The notes: generated from the letters alone by a model not told the origin. Shown: positions 1 to 11,454, counted from the first letter of the stretch. The stretch: 64,000 nt of DNA from Ascarosepion bandense (GCA_037127315.1 JBBBDQ010000443.1:1863001-1927000); one strand, 5' to 3'. A program made the numbers and translations.

Positions 1-165
1 AGCCATATATGATGCACGCTTTGGGCAATCATGTTTTGAAAGAGACATGGCTGACTGGGCAGAAGATTATCCTGCAGTAAGTTGCCATTGCTTTCTGTGG
101 TAAACTGGTTGCCAGCCAAGGCTATAGAACCCAATCTGTTCTCTTATTTAACCCACTTCATGCAG
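1..165 (-). mobile_element. SINE-A fragment, cut by window edge
   Basis: The 3' two-thirds of the window's commonest SINE, in reverse orientation. It has the hairpin around gagacatg, the gcagaagattatcctgcag block and the ccaaggctatagaaccca block. It runs off the start of the window. Confidence 0.85.
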
Positions 166-669
166 TGTGTGAGTTTTGTATTTGTGATATACTATTATTC
201 CCAAACTCCATTTTGGTGATTACTCATGCAGTAACCTTTTAGACATAAGAATAAAGTAATGGCTCAAATTACCATTCAGGGAAATCACTTACCAAACAGA
301 AACACTAAATAAAATCCCCAAGGAAGATTGATACTATCTCTGTCAGGTTGATGGAAGGAAAGATAGTGAATATCTTGAACACAAACATTTTCTTTTTAAT
401 CGTCAGGTGGTTAGCTTTTGTCATGATTAAAAGGTCTTTGTTTTAAGGTAAGAGATGAAATTGCTTTGACAGTGGAATTCGTTATCCAGATTATATCTTT
501 CTGTAGCCTCAAAATGAGTGTCAGCAAAGCATTTTCTGATCCATGAGGTGTTTATTGGCAGGCATGGATATTTTGCTGGGATCCCATGTTAAAGGACTTT
601 AATAACTGGATTCCATGAGAATCCATCCTCTCTATTGTAATAAAGAGTGTTATGTATTTTTTTTTTTTT

Positions 670-700
<31 letters not shown>
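166..700. other. No gene seen
   Basis: AT-rich, no repeat family recognised. A gtaaga donor-like site at 448 has stops in all frames before it. Confidence 0.5.
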
Positions 701-719
<19 letters not shown>

Positions 720-721
720 TA

Positions 722-1282
722 CTTACTTTTTGGTCATAATAAAATTAGACCAGTGCACATTTTTATTAAAAAGTGTTCAATGCAATTATATTGTAGAACT
801 TTTAAATATTTTACATTTGCAAACGACTTATTATGTGACCTAGGTTTTTACCATGTGGTGTCTTTAGGTAATTTGCAATAACTGATTTTACCGGTTTTTT
901 TTTTTAAAACACTTTTGTAACAGTTGTTTTTTTTTTTTTTTTTTTTTTTTTGCTCATGTCACAGGGAATAACGTTTTCATCCATGGTTGTATGAACCTAA
1001 TAGGTCTTTTTTTAGTATGGTCACACTTAGTCATAATTTCTGTTCTTTCATTCAATCGTTCATTTTTGTTTGGGAATCGCATAATCTATTATCAATTATG
1101 CCATTCCCAAACAAAAATGAACTCTTGCGCATTCAAAAATTCTCCGTCACTTGAGTGTTAAAAAAACCCACTGTTATGTGAGCATTCTTAAAAAAAACCG
1201 GTAAAATCAGTTATTGCAAATTACCTAAAGACACCACATGGTAGAAACCTAGGCCGTGTAATAACTCGTTTACAAAAGTAAA

Positions 1283-1285
<3 letters not shown>
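722..1285. mobile_element. PLE family P1, snapback copy
   Basis: The left half (about 722-1085) reads on the minus strand and the right half (about 1093-1285) on the plus strand of the same element, so the block folds on itself. Near the centre, tttttgtttgggaat and attcccaaacaaaaa pair. The arms carry the terminal sequence that follows the GIY-YIG ORF in the 41.5-kb copy, including ctaaagacaccacatgg and agaaacctagg. Snapback arrangements are typical of Penelope-like elements. No coding capacity survives. Confidence 0.75.

Positions 1286-1287
<2 letters not shown>

Positions 1288-1334
<47 letters not shown>
1288..1334. repeat. (GT)n microsatellite
   Basis: Pure GT repeat directly between the P1 and P3 palindromes. 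An (AT)n tract with a GT lead-in also precedes P1 at 671-716. Confidence 0.95.
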
Positions 1335-1339
<5 letters not shown>

Positions 1340-1585
1340 TTAAGACAGACATGTTATTCCATGGTTAAGTGGCAGTATAGGCCTATTTCAGGCGAAATCT
1401 TTTGTGCAATAAAGACAGAAGCTGATGATGGTCCGCCTGAAATAGGAACCATGGAATACTGCATCTGTCTTAATTTTTACATATATTTGCTCTATATGTA
1501 TTTATATACATATATATTTAGAGCTCTCCTAGAGAGTTATCCTACCACTTTATGTACAGGATACTCCTTTGTATTCTTCTATATC
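1335..1585. mobile_element. Palindromic element P3, copy 1
   Basis: The inverted arms start at aaaattaagacagac and end at gtctgtcttaattttt-like sequence, around an inner block with ctgatgatggtccgcctgaa. They are followed by a tail (agagagttatcctaccactt, then tgtacaggatactcct). The same arms and tail recur at 31.4 kb. The CTGATGA...GAAA core lies at 1422-1442. The architecture resembles PLE terminal repeats, but no ORF is attached, so class membership is inferred. Confidence 0.6.
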
Positions 1586-1970
1586 TACACCGCATGTTTT
1601 GATATGTATATATATATATATATCACGCTCATAGTGAGAGAGACAATAGTAAGACATTGTTGGCTCAGTTCATTAGAGATAGAATAGCGAGGCATTGTTT
1701 TACATGCAATACAGCAAGCCATTTACAAATTTCTAGTGGAGTGAATTGCATGATAGTGCTCTTTTTATCACAGACTGTGCCCAACTCACTAGTATACTGA
1801 GATTGGCTGGTATATTTAGAAGCAAGCAGTTAGCAATAGATATGTAAACTTGATCTTTGTGATGTTTGTTTAGTGTAAACTACTTGTCGGAAGTAGTATG
1901 CACTCAACTGCTAATAGCCGTAGCTTTTTATAGTTTCTGTGAGTTCATATGCAAATAAGTCAACTCGGAG

Positions 1971-2269
1971 ATCTTGTGGTGCAGTTGATATTGGTTCGGA
2001 ATGAGAAATCAGGGAGCTGAGTTCGAATTCCAGTTGAATTCCTTGCATTTGCATACACGCAAATACCCTTGGGAAAGGTATTAATCCGTCTCTTCCCTCC
2101 AGTTATGGGTTAAATAACTGATTAGGTTCTATAGGCTTGGCAGGCAACCAGTCTACCGCAGAAAGTAATGGCAACCTACTGTGGGATAATCTTCTACCCA
2201 GTCAGTCATGTCTCCTACGAGACATGATCGCCCAAGTGTGTCTCACGTATGACATTTAACTGACTGATG
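1971..2269 (+). mobile_element. SINE-A, near full length
   Basis: Starts with a tRNA-like head: the A box region is ttgtggtgcagttgatat and the B box is gagttcgaattcc. The body carries cctccagttatgggttaaat, ggcaaccagtctaccgcaga and a cagtcatgtctc/gagacatg hairpin, and it ends ttaactgactga. About 300 bp. Cephalopod tRNA-derived SINEs are well known; the exact subfamily name is not assigned. Confidence 0.9.
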
Positions 2270-2712
2270 AATCCACCTGTTCGTACCAGCTGTGGGTTAA
2301 ATAAAACTTATATCAAGAAAAATCATTGATAATGCAATATTCACTTGTCCCCCCCCCCCCAAAAAAAAAAACAATTACAGCCAAAAATATGTTTTGACTT
2401 TAAATAGCTTACAAAGTATTGATTGATTTTTTTTTTTTGTTGATGGTTTATTAATCAAGAAAAACATTAAGATTTGCTAGAAACTTAGAAGTTTGAATGA
2501 AAATAAATTTTCTTAAAGTGACTCGTCTGTTCCCAAAATCATAACCCAGTCATTCATATGAAAAGAGAATCATTTAAAACAGACACACATTAATTTTTTA
2601 TAGCAAAGATGCTTCTCTTTTAGCTAACCTTGGGTTTGCAAACAGTAACAATGAATTAAAAAAACAAAATTCAACCTTCAGAAAGCCTTTGGTTTTGATT
2701 TCTTTGCTGTAG

Positions 2713-2803
2713 ACAGCGCCTACCCTGTGAACAAGCGCTTTTATCTGTCAGCTGTGGTCATCCAGCAACCCAAGACATCACTGTGCTTACAGATTACAAA
2801 TTA
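2713..2803 (+). CDS. Weak candidate exon, unknown protein
   Basis: A good acceptor (gatttctttgctgtag) is followed by a frame encoding QRLPCEQALLSVSCG, then HPATQDITVLTDYKL, up to a moderate donor TTA|gtaaat. From the first AG the exon is 91 bp, entered after an intron of phase 2 and ending in phase 0, as the 5327 exon requires. From a second AG four bases on it would be 87 bp, phase 0. The frame runs on past the donor to a TAG at about 2828. Composition is clearly coding-like against its flanks. The weak donor keeps confidence modest. The product is not recognised. Confidence 0.42.
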
Positions 2804-3078
2804 GTAAATGACACTGATTATCAGTAGCAGTTAGTTTTATTATCAGACCTGTGAAGAGTAGTTCTACTTAAAGATATGTTTGTTCACTTCAGACTGATTC
2901 TGCTACCGCATGTATGGCAGTAAATGCTTGTTAGATAATTGTTGGAAATAAAAAATAGCTTCTCTATTTCTTGGCTATCAATAATCTTTTGCATGTTTAT
3001 AAATACTTTTTATCGCTTTTTCTGGAGTGTGTCTATATACAGGTTCTAGGAACAAATTTGTATTCTTTGCTATTAATA
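2804..3078. other. No further feature seen
   Basis: AT-rich sequence between the weak exon and the transposon relic. Confidence 0.45.
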
Positions 3079-3215
3079 TAGCGGGTGATTGAAAAGTAAC
3101 TCCATGTTTTATGTATGAGTTAACAGCCTGTGACTTCTTTCTTTGGGGTTGGTTTAAAGAGCAAGTCTACTATACCAAGCAAAGACTTTGGAAGAATTTA
3201 AAGGGCAAATTCAGT
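3079..3215 (+). mobile_element. IS630/mariner-type transposon relic
   Basis: A mariner-like terminus (gggtgattgaaaagtaactcc) is followed by a frame reading DFFLWGWFKEQVYY and then KQRLWKNLKGKF. This matches the C-terminal DFFLWG region common to IS630/Tc1/mariner transposases. The central transposase is missing, so this is an internally deleted, dead copy. The second end is not visible. Confidence 0.6.
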
Positions 3216-4400
3216 TATAATTTGTAAAATCTTTCTTTTAAAACAATTTTTCAGGAAAATAGTTTTCTCAAGGCCGCTGTTATTTTTCTTTCCAGTATTA
3301 ATGGAGGATTCCTTCCTAATCTTTTGTTTGAAGTTATTGAATGTCAGCATCTTGATGAAGTCATTATTTTCTTTTCACATTACATGTGCTATCCATTTTA
3401 CTCATTGCTGCTGTTGGTAGTCCTCAAGTGATGTGGTTTTTATTACTTGGTACAGTTTTTTGCCTATGAATCTCTTAATACATTTAAGTTCAGAATAAAA
3501 GGATTGGTTAGAAAATTCAGCTTTTTTTTTTAAAAATAAAAGTATTTAGGTTAGGTTGGAATAAATAGACATATTGGAAAATTTAGAAAATAAAATATAC
3601 TAAGGTTTTCGAATAACAGTAGTTGGGATAAGAAGAAGCAGCAACATTTAAATATCTGGCAGACATACAGATTCCAGAAATGAAAGTATATTTTTCAATC
3701 AGCCAGTTTGGTGTATAGAATATAAGCATATTTCTTCTCAGTAAACTTTGGTTCAAACCCAGATAACAACCAGAATTTTGACCATGTTTTTCTTTTGCTC
3801 AGAAATTTTTTTATCACTTAGGAGATTTGTATAGTTAACTTACCCAGTAATAAGGAACTGTTCTTGAAATTCATTTTATATAATGAAAATCTGAAAATTA
3901 TGAAAATTATCAATATTTATTTTAATGTTTTGATATTCCTGTGTTGTGTATTGATGATTGTTTAAAACCAGGGGTTGCTTGTAAAAATTATCCTACAAAG
4001 TGTAAACTGATTTGAAAATGAGCATGGAGCATTTTGACACTGGCTTCTGAAGTTACTAGAAGTCAGTTTAGGGTTAAACCGAGTATTTCCAACCAGAATG
4101 TAACAAAAACATCATGTAAACCATATAATTATAGGTGCATATGTAAGCATTTATTCCTTAAAGAAAAATTTCATGGTTGGGTAATGGTGGCCAAGAAGTT
4201 AGCATGAAAAATTGGAAGATGAGCACAGAGATCAAATTATGTGTCACTTTACACTCATGGCCTTTGGAAAAGAAATAATAGGAATAAACGATGCAGTTGA
4301 CATTTACAAAAATGTTTTTGATGGAAAAGAAAACAACAAAGCATGCAGTAATTATTTAAATTAATATAGTATTGTGAAAAAATTTTAAAAATTGGATGTA
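3216..4400. other. No gene seen
   Basis: AT-rich, single-copy-looking sequence with stops in all frames. Confidence 0.5.
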
Positions 4401-4687
4401 CATCGTGGTACATTGGATATTGGCTTGGAATGAGAAATTAGATAGCTGAGTTTGAATTCCAGTTAAATTTGTTGCATTCACTTGGATAAGGTATTAATTT
4501 ATCTCTTTCCTCCAGCAATGGGTTAAATAACAGGACAGATTAGGTTTTATAGCCTGGTTGGCAACCAGTCTACTGCAGACAGTTATAGCAACCTACTGCA
4601 GGAAAATCTTCTGCCCAGTCAGTCATGTCTCTTTTGAGACATGATCATCCAAGTGTGTGTCACCTATGGCACTTAACTGACTGACTA
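4401..4687 (+). mobile_element. SINE-A copy
   Basis: Full-length but diverged: tRNA-like head (catcgtggtacattgg), B box gagtttgaattcc, the usual body and a terminal actgactgac. A ~15-bp deletion removes the acccttggg block. Confidence 0.88.
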
Positions 4688-5326
4688 ATTTTAAAAAATT
4701 AGCCGTTTTTTTTTTGTTCTACAAATATTTATCATCGTAAAATAGAATTTTTTTTTTCAGTGTTTGGAGACAATCATTCTGTTAGCTATCATTCCTGGAA
4801 CAAATGAAAATTGTGAAAAGTTTTTTTTTAAATCAATTGATGCAAAATGAACTTAAGTGATTGTGTCCATTTTAAATGTTTATAAATCTGGGTAAGGCAG
4901 AGTATTTCTATTAGATATTGTATATTGTTCAAAATCATTTATCAGCAAAAAAAAAAAATTACTTAAATTAATAATGACAAAAAAAGACAAAAGGATATTT
5001 TGTCTAAAGTCTGAACTCAGTTGAAAAATATTCTTGCCTAAAAAATAAAATTTAAAAAAACCAAAACAAAAAATTCAGTTGTCTTTACTGTGAAGACAGC
5101 CACACGGGCTGCTAAATTATTTTGCTCTAATTTTTTTCTCCATTTGTTTAGCCCACCCTTTTTTAAAACACCCTGAAGCTATTGTCCCATTTTAGAACTT
5201 TCCCACGATTATATAACATCTTTGTCTCTAACCTCTGGCTGAGCCCCTTTGGAATCTTTTTAGACTTTCTATTCTTGAGATATTGTCGTCTGTAAATATA
5301 TAATGTTCTTGATATTTTTTTTTCAG

Positions 5327-5461
5327 TTTCTTGCATGTTTAACCCATCAACAGCAGCAGACATGTCTGTCATTTGCAGATGTGCCATCAAACTGCAATGA
5401 TGTAAATTCCTCTCATTCGCAGTTAATAAGTTTGGGAGAATTTAGCTGTCATCTTTTTATG
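5327..5461 (+). CDS. Candidate internal exon, unknown protein
   Basis: A 135-bp stretch follows a strong 3' splice site (an AT/T run ending tttttttttcag) and ends at a plausible donor, ATG|gttagt. Only one frame is open and it runs the full length with phase 0 on both sides, giving 45 residues. The peptide starts FLACLTHQQQQ and ends LGEFSCHLFM; it has four Gln in a row and several Cys, with no domain I recognise. Codon use is more mixed than the surrounding AT-rich DNA. Two more exon-like blocks on the same strand (17728, 38215) have the same phase, which supports one gene. The open frame continues past the donor to a stop at about 5534, so a read-through artefact is possible. The protein family is unknown to me. 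Confidence 0.55.
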
Positions 5462-6423
5462 GTTAGTGAAATAAGAAAAATCAGTAATTTGATCAAAATT
5501 ATAAGTGCTGCTTCTAAGAGAATTATATTTCCGTGACAAGTTTTGAACTGAATTTTACAAAATTTGAAATTAATTGCAACTTTTTTACTTCCTTATTCAT
5601 TTTGAAATTCAATTCAGTGAACTAGAAATATTCATGAAAATTTCATAGTTTTTTTATTTAAATTTTCTGATGAATTTCAATTTTTAAATTAATGATTGAA
5701 TGTGATTGATGTGATTTTTAAATTAATGATTGTTGTGAATTCTGTCTATGAAATATCTGGGAAAATCCATCTTTTGCATCATTAAATATTTGTGTGTAAC
5801 AACTTTACCAAAGTATTACAAAAACAATCACAAATATGAATTCAGGGCATTATTTAAAGAAGTAAGTTTTTTTCTTTTTCATTAAAGCAGCCTTTAATAC
5901 TAGTGTTATTGTCTCTACTATTTTCTTTATCTCTTTCTCTCTCTCTTTCTCTCATTCTTTCTTTTTTTCACTTTCTCTTTCTCTCATTTGCTCTTTTTCT
6001 CACTCTCTCTACCTTCCATCACTCATATGCTTTTTCTTTACTTGAAATATCCAGCTCTTTTGCCATCTTCCTTAGGCTTTTTTGCGGATTTTTTTTCACT
6101 TCTTACTTGACTACTACAAACTGAATGATTTCTTTCTGGAATTGAATTTAGTGAAATTGTTTCCTTTTCTTGAAACGTTTTGCTGACATTGAAAATAATT
6201 TTTCTGTAAATGTTCAACTGTTTTATCACTTCACAATTCTTCATACAAGCCATTTTTTAATGCAACAATTTCATCATGTTTAATTTAAGCTGCCATATTT
6301 AATTAGATTGTAAACAATAAAACAAGAATCTTACAAAGCCTTCTGCAAAATTTGAAACTGTTTTTATGAATAGGTAGATTTCAATTTATTCCAAATAATA
6401 GGTAAATTTTTATTTTTAAAAGA
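5462..6423. other. No gene seen
   Basis: AT-rich intronic-type sequence. A short pyrimidine run at 5905-6010 gives a false frame. Confidence 0.5.
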
Positions 6424-7018
6424 TGGGTAAATACTTAGGGGTCCTTGACAAAATCCAACAGAGAATCTGTAATGTGATCAATCTCGACTTGGCAGCTAGG
6501 ATACAGTCGCTTTCTCATTGACGCAATGTGGCTTCCCTGTGTCTCTTCTGCAAATACCAAATACTTTCACAGCTTCTGCTCCGATGAACTTAGCTCACTG
6601 GTACCCACTATATATAAATTTACTTGAGCCACAAGATTAGCAACTAGGGCACACCCTTTTACTGTGAAACCAATAAATTGTAAACGCAAATTCTACTCCA
6701 TCAGCTTCTTTTTTCGCACTTCCCACCTGTGGAATTCCCTTCCATTTACTGACTTCCTCGACAGCTACAATCTCCAGGAGTTTAAATGTAAAGTCAATAA
6801 TCATCTCCTATCTCACTAACCTGCATCCTCTCTCTCATGCTCTTTTCTCTGTCCACTCCACTCTTATCAGTATTTTCATCCTTCTATGGCCCATTTCCTG
6901 AAACTGCCTATGACCTGTCACTCTTTCTTTTAATTTTATTCTATGTAACCCCCTGCACACCAGTGGCAATAAAATGCCTTGCTTGGGGCGATATGATTAT
7001 AAAAAAAAATTCTAGACT
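6424..7018 (+). pseudogene. LINE-B 3' end (CR1/L2-like), C-terminal RT remnant plus tail
   Basis: Three-frame reading recovers LDKIQQRICNVINLDLAARI, VASLCLF and FFSHFPPVEFPS-type fragments. These match the C-terminal end of CR1/L2-like non-LTR retrotransposon ORF2 (the region after the RT thumb, with an LWNSLP-like motif). Several stops and frameshifts are present. The 3' UTR follows, ending ccctgcacaccagtggcaat, then gcttggggcgatatgattat and an A-run. It is 5' truncated, as usual for LINEs. Confidence 0.75.
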
Positions 7019-7081
7019 ATTATAATGTGGATATAAAGTGGGGGATCAATTCTACATTACAATCAATATAAACTGATCCCT

Positions 7082-7235
7082 CATTTTATGGCCACATTCA
7101 TCCTTCTCTTACCCACTTCCTGACACCCCCTATAACCTGTCACTCTTTCTTATAACTTTCCTCCTATGTAACCCTCTGCACAACAGTGGCAGTAAAATGC
7201 CTTGCTTGGGGCAACACGATAATATATAAAAAAAA
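7082..7235 (+). repeat. LINE-B 3' UTR duplicate
   Basis: A second copy of the tail of the preceding LINE-B (cacttcctgacaccccctat, then gtaaccctctgcac and gcttggggcaacacgat, then A-run). The first copy and this one are separated by a short AT-rich spacer. Confidence 0.75.
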
Positions 7236-8004
7236 AACTTTATAAAGACTTTCCTAATTGTTTTATAAACAGAAAAGTTTTTTGATATTCATGTGAGACT
7301 TAAATTTTGACAAGTTATAATTCTAGATAATTATCATTAAAAAGTAAGAATTATAAAATATTTTTTCAAAATCCTTTTTGTTTAATTTAATGTTTATTTG
7401 TTATTAGTGTTTTTACTAAAGAACTCTCAGTTCTTTGATAATTATTGTCATGTTTTGTTGATGTTGGTTGTCTTGGTACATTTTCTATACTGTATAATTT
7501 GACTTTTTTTTTTGTTTCTAGATTTCTTTTGATTAATGTATAAAAAGTCATCTCTGAATTGAATATTACTTCTTCATTTGAAAGGTTATATACTTTACTG
7601 AGTGTATTATTCTTTCTCAATTGTTACTGTCAAAAGCAGAAGGTATTATTTTTCTGTGTTTATGAAATCTCTTTTTCTCTTAATTCAAATAGTAATTTGT
7701 GTATTTTTTTTCTTTGGCAAGGTTGTTCTTTAGTAATTATATTCTAGTATTTTGTAAATGCAGTAGTAAAATGAAAGTCACAACCTGTTGCTGTTTGAAA
7801 GTAAATTGGTATTTTTTTTCCCTTTCAGCAGTTATTGGAAAGAGGTTATTAAAAAGTAGAAGAAATTTGTTAGAGTGTAAAAGAAAACATTTTTCCATTA
7901 AATTTTTAGATTCTTTTATTTTATTTTTATTTCTTGAAAAAAACTTAAGAATTGTAAAAATCAATAGTCATTTGCCAATTTAAAATCTTATTTTTATATT
8001 TTTT
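7236..8004. other. No gene seen
   Basis: AT-rich. An acceptor-like ttccctttcag at 7828 has no usable exon behind it. Confidence 0.45.
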
Positions 8005-8796
8005 CTAATCATTTCACTCCAAACAAATCAGGGTCACCACTAGTGCACAGGGGGTTACAGCGAGAGAAAAGACTGAGTACAGTGGGTATTGAAGAAACGA
8101 TAAAAGATAAACAGGATTCAAGAAGATAGAAGATGGCAATTGATGTTGCACTTAAATTTTTGGAGATCGTAGCTATAAGGGAAACAAGTAAATGGAAAGG
8201 AATACCATGAGCGAGAAAAGATACTGTTAGAATAGAAGTGAAATTTACATTTAACTATTTCAACGGTAAAAGAGTGGGACCTAAAGCATGTTTAAATTCA
8301 CTCGGTCAGGGCACCAGGTAAAATATCTCATCAAAACAGTTGCCATAAAAATATTTGTAGAAAAGACAGAAGGAAGCTACATCAAGTCAGTGAGAAAGTG
8401 ACTGAAGTTGAGATGCCAAGTCAGGACTGATTATATTGCAGATCCTTTCTTTGGATCTTGTTGAGAACCTCAAGATGAATAGCAGGAGCACCCGACCAGA
8501 TATGGCCAACAGTATTCAATGCATGAACAAATGGTAGATTTATAAATGTTCAAGATGGATTTTGATGTGAAAAACTTCCTGGCCTGACACAGAGATCCAA
8601 ACTTCCTAGCAATAGATACAGTTATAGATAGGACATACTTGTTCCACTTCAGGTCGGTTGGAAAAGTGAGGCCAAGGAGGCACAGTGTGTTGCTCTCAAA
8701 GAGACTTGCCTCCGCCATGCTGGTGGTTGACAGGAAAAGTTTCTCTATGGTGGTTAAAGAAGAGCAGGTTTTTTTTTGTTTTGTTTTTTGAGGCAT
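8005..8796 (-). pseudogene. LINE-B copy, RT C-terminal remnant
   Basis: On the minus strand, 8796-8470 is an open frame (108 codons). It includes MAEASLFESNTLCLLGLTF, then DLKWNKYVLSI, ARKFGSLCQARKFF, ILNIYKSTICSCIEYC and WPYLVG. This is the post-catalytic region of CR1/L2-like reverse transcriptases (usual forms YKSTIRPCMEYC and HIWAGA). The rest, to 8005, is the degraded C-terminal tail and 3' UTR, ending (minus strand) ggtgaccctgatttg and then ggagtgaaatgatt. The YADD motif is upstream and missing. Confidence 0.8.
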
Positions 8797-8847
8797 TAAA
8801 ATTTACAGGCTATTTATAGTCAAGATAATATAAAGTTTATAATTTTT

Positions 8848-9000
8848 TTAATCATTTTACCCCCATGTAAGGCTGAAAAACCACCAAGTTTGAAAGAATA
8901 AGATAAAAGAGAAATCAAGAAGACTGGATGACAGTTGCATTTACATTTTTGAACATCAAAGTTGGCTGGAAATTATGGCACCAGAAGAGAGACTTGTTCT
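8848..9000 (-). repeat. LINE-B 3' end, very degraded
   Basis: The minus strand reads ggggtaaaatgatt-type terminus, then about 130 bp aligning loosely with the other LINE-B tails (aagaagactggatgacagtt). Confidence 0.5.
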
Positions 9001-9359
9001 TTGATGGACTTCATTCAGGAAAATGGAAAAATTTTACTTTGCAACAAATATTCATAAACAAAATAATTATCCATAAAGTCTATCAGAAGACAAAACATGT
9101 AATCTAAAAAAGGTTTTTTCTTTTGTCTTTATTCATATTATAAACTTGGGTAGCAACCTTACTTTGAAGCATCTTTTATTAAATATGATTGACAAAGAAG
9201 ATTTTATTAATTTTTTATTTAGTTTTTCCAGCATCTTAACATTTTTTTTTATTTTGCTGTTGTTAAGGAATGTAAAATTTTCCATAATTATCATCCCAGG
9301 GTCTTTCAACCACTTCTCTGGCCATTTTCAAGGGTGTTATGTCTTCGCTGTTATTATTC

Positions 9360-9812
9360 TATTTATGTCTATTGAACAGGTTAAGAGGCTCATCCCTTGT
9401 TCCCTGTTTAGGATGTGGTTTCCGACTTTCTCTTTTCCAATCTTCTCACTTTGTTTTTTTTTTTTCAATTGGAGTAGATAGATCTATCTATCGCCCGGTT
9501 CACACTCCACCCATGTCTATTGAACAGGTGTAGAGGCTCATCCCTTGTTCCCTGTTTAGGATGTGGTTTCCGGCTTTCTCTTTTCCAATCTTCTCACTTT
9601 GATTTTTTTTTTCAATTGGAGTAGATAGACTAAACTATCGCCCGGTTCACACTCCACCCACGTCTATTGAACAGGTTAAGAGGCTCATCCCTTGTTCCCT
9701 GTTTAGGATGTAGTTTCAGGCTTTCTCTTTTCCAGTCTTTTCACTATTACGTAGCCCCCTGCACATCAGTGGTGTTACTGCTTTGCTCAGGATGATACGA
9801 TTAAAAAAAAAC
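9360..9812 (+). repeat. LINE-B tail with 146-bp tandem repeat, ~2.7 units
   Basis: The unit starts gaacaggttaagaggctcat, includes tccctgtttaggatgtgg, a T-run, caattggagtagatagac and cgcccggttcacactccacc. Repeats begin near 9374, 9522 and 9668. The last unit passes into gtagccccctgcacatcagt and gatacgattaaaa, the shared LINE-B terminus. The same unit occurs at four other places. Confidence 0.85.
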
Positions 9813-10202
9813 AAAAAAAAACCGTTTTGACTGTAATGTAGCAATTTATCTTATGTTGTTTTTGAAAAAAGAGAATTCCTTCTAAGCTCTCACATGCTGT
9901 GTGCAACTGGAAATCACGTGAGCATCTTTTTATTTTAAAAAACTTTCATTGCTCGATTCCACTATTGAATAATTGAAGGTTGATAGTAGGAGAGAATAAT
10001 TTGATATATACTACTTCTCCAATTGCAAGGTGTTTTTGATATTGCGATTTATATAGTGTTTGTGTATTTTTTACCAGAATTTTTCTTAAGTGTTCTTGTA
10101 AATTATGGGTTAATAATTTTTTTTTATGGCACTTTGGTTTGATAAGTGATATAGTGACATGTAAGCTGTCTACTTAAAGAGGTAGTAGTTTATTCAGTAT
10201 AT

Positions 10203-10223
10203 GATTTATGACAAGAAACACAC

Positions 10224-10262
<39 letters not shown>
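10203..10262. repeat. (GT)n(AT)n microsatellite
   Basis: A short GT run passes into AT repeats and abuts the P2 element. Confidence 0.9.
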
Positions 10263-10267
<5 letters not shown>

Positions 10268-10390
10268 TTATTATAAATTATATTTTAGAATATCTACATA
10301 ATTTTTTTATATATATCCACTACAAATCGTACATTTGTTTCGACATTGAAACTTCAATGTCTCCTCAGGCGGTGTGGCTAGGAATGGAAA
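10258..10390 (-). mobile_element. Palindromic element P2, copy 1, with hammerhead-like core
   Basis: The minus strand reads cctgaggagacattgaag, then ttcaatgtcgaaacaaatg and gtagtggat, then tattctaaaatataatt. CUGAGGA is at 10368-10362. An 8-9 bp stem (gacattga/tcaatgtc) follows, then GAAAC ending at 10337. Related copies lie at 19.8-20.1 and 27.5-27.7 kb. Confidence 0.55.
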
Positions 10391-10736
10391 AGCCTCTTTT
10401 CTTATATTTGGACAGTTGTGTGTGGGATGTAGGTGGGGGTTAGTGATAAGGGAACAAGTCTCCTTGTATTGACTGTTAGAATTTTGAAGAAAGTGGTGTG
10501 GGTAGTTAAAATGGTTGATTAATGAGAGTCTTTGATTTCTAGACAGATTTAACATTAGCATTTAGAATGTAAGTTTTTATTATCTTGTGACTAGACTATA
10601 TCATATATATATATATATTTTTTTTTTTGTAGATCTAAAAATAACTATTCGGTTGAGGGTAAATGTAGATCGGAAAATGTCATCCATTAGGTCACCATCT
10701 ACCCTAAGGAAAATAATCAGAATTTTGGTGGGAATT

Positions 10737-10938
10737 TGGCACAAATACTATTGGGAAAGGTATTAATCTGTCTCTTCCCTTCAGTTATGGATTAAATAAT
10801 AGGACAGATTGGGATCTATAGCCTTGGCTGGCAACCAGTCTACCGCAGAAAGCAATGGCAACCTACTGCGGGATAATCTTTTGCCCAGTTAGTCATGTCT
10901 CTTTTGAGACATGATAGCCCACTTAATGATGCAACTTA

Positions 10939-10942
<4 letters not shown>
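10737..10942 (+). mobile_element. SINE-A, 5' truncated
   Basis: Begins at ttgggaaaggtattaatctg, so it lacks the tRNA-like head. The body and gagacatg hairpin are intact. The expected terminal actgactga is worn to acttaaccga before an (AT)n tract (10943-10981). Confidence 0.85.
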
Positions 10943-10982
<40 letters not shown>

Positions 10983-11150
10983 TCTCACATACATATGTAT
11001 TTTCATAATTTTTTTTTTTTCATTAAAAATCAGCAATATTATTAGTCCTGATCTGGCATCTCGGCTTCAGTTACTTTCCCATCACTGTAAAGTAACTTCC
11101 CAGGGTCTTTTTAGGTTTTATGAATGTAATTGTAGATTGGTGGCAAGATT

Positions 11151-11434
11151 TATCGGCTCGGAACGAGAAACCAGGGAGCCGAGTTCGAATTCCAGTTGAA
11201 TCCATTGCATTCACTTATGCACAAATACCCTTGGGAAAGGTATTAATCCATCTCTCCCCTCCAGTTATGGGTTAAATAGCAGGACAGATTGGGTTCTATA
11301 GCCTTGGTCGGCAACCAGTCTACCGCAGAAAGCAATGGCAACCTACTGCGGGATAATCTTCTGCCCAGTCAGTCATGTCTCGAAAAAGACATGATCGCCC
11401 AAGCGTGTTTCACGTATGGCACTTAACTGACTGA
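11151..11434 (+). mobile_element. SINE-A copy
   Basis: Starts inside the tRNA-like head (tatcggctcggaacgag), has a perfect B box (gagttcgaattcc), the full body, the hairpin and the end acttaactgactga. One of the best-kept copies. Confidence 0.9.
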
Positions 11435-11454
11435 CCATTGAAATGACTAAATTC

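Noticed and set aside
400..455. Exon ending at a strong TTTTAAG|gtaagag donor
   Set aside because: All three frames meet stops between any acceptor and this donor.
1971..2060. Functional tRNA gene
   Set aside because: A and B boxes are present but no acceptor stem or anticodon arm pairs well; it is a SINE head.
7829..7983. Exon after a strong ttccctttcag acceptor
   Set aside because: Phase 0 and 1 frames stop within ten codons; the remaining frame is low-complexity and has no good donor.
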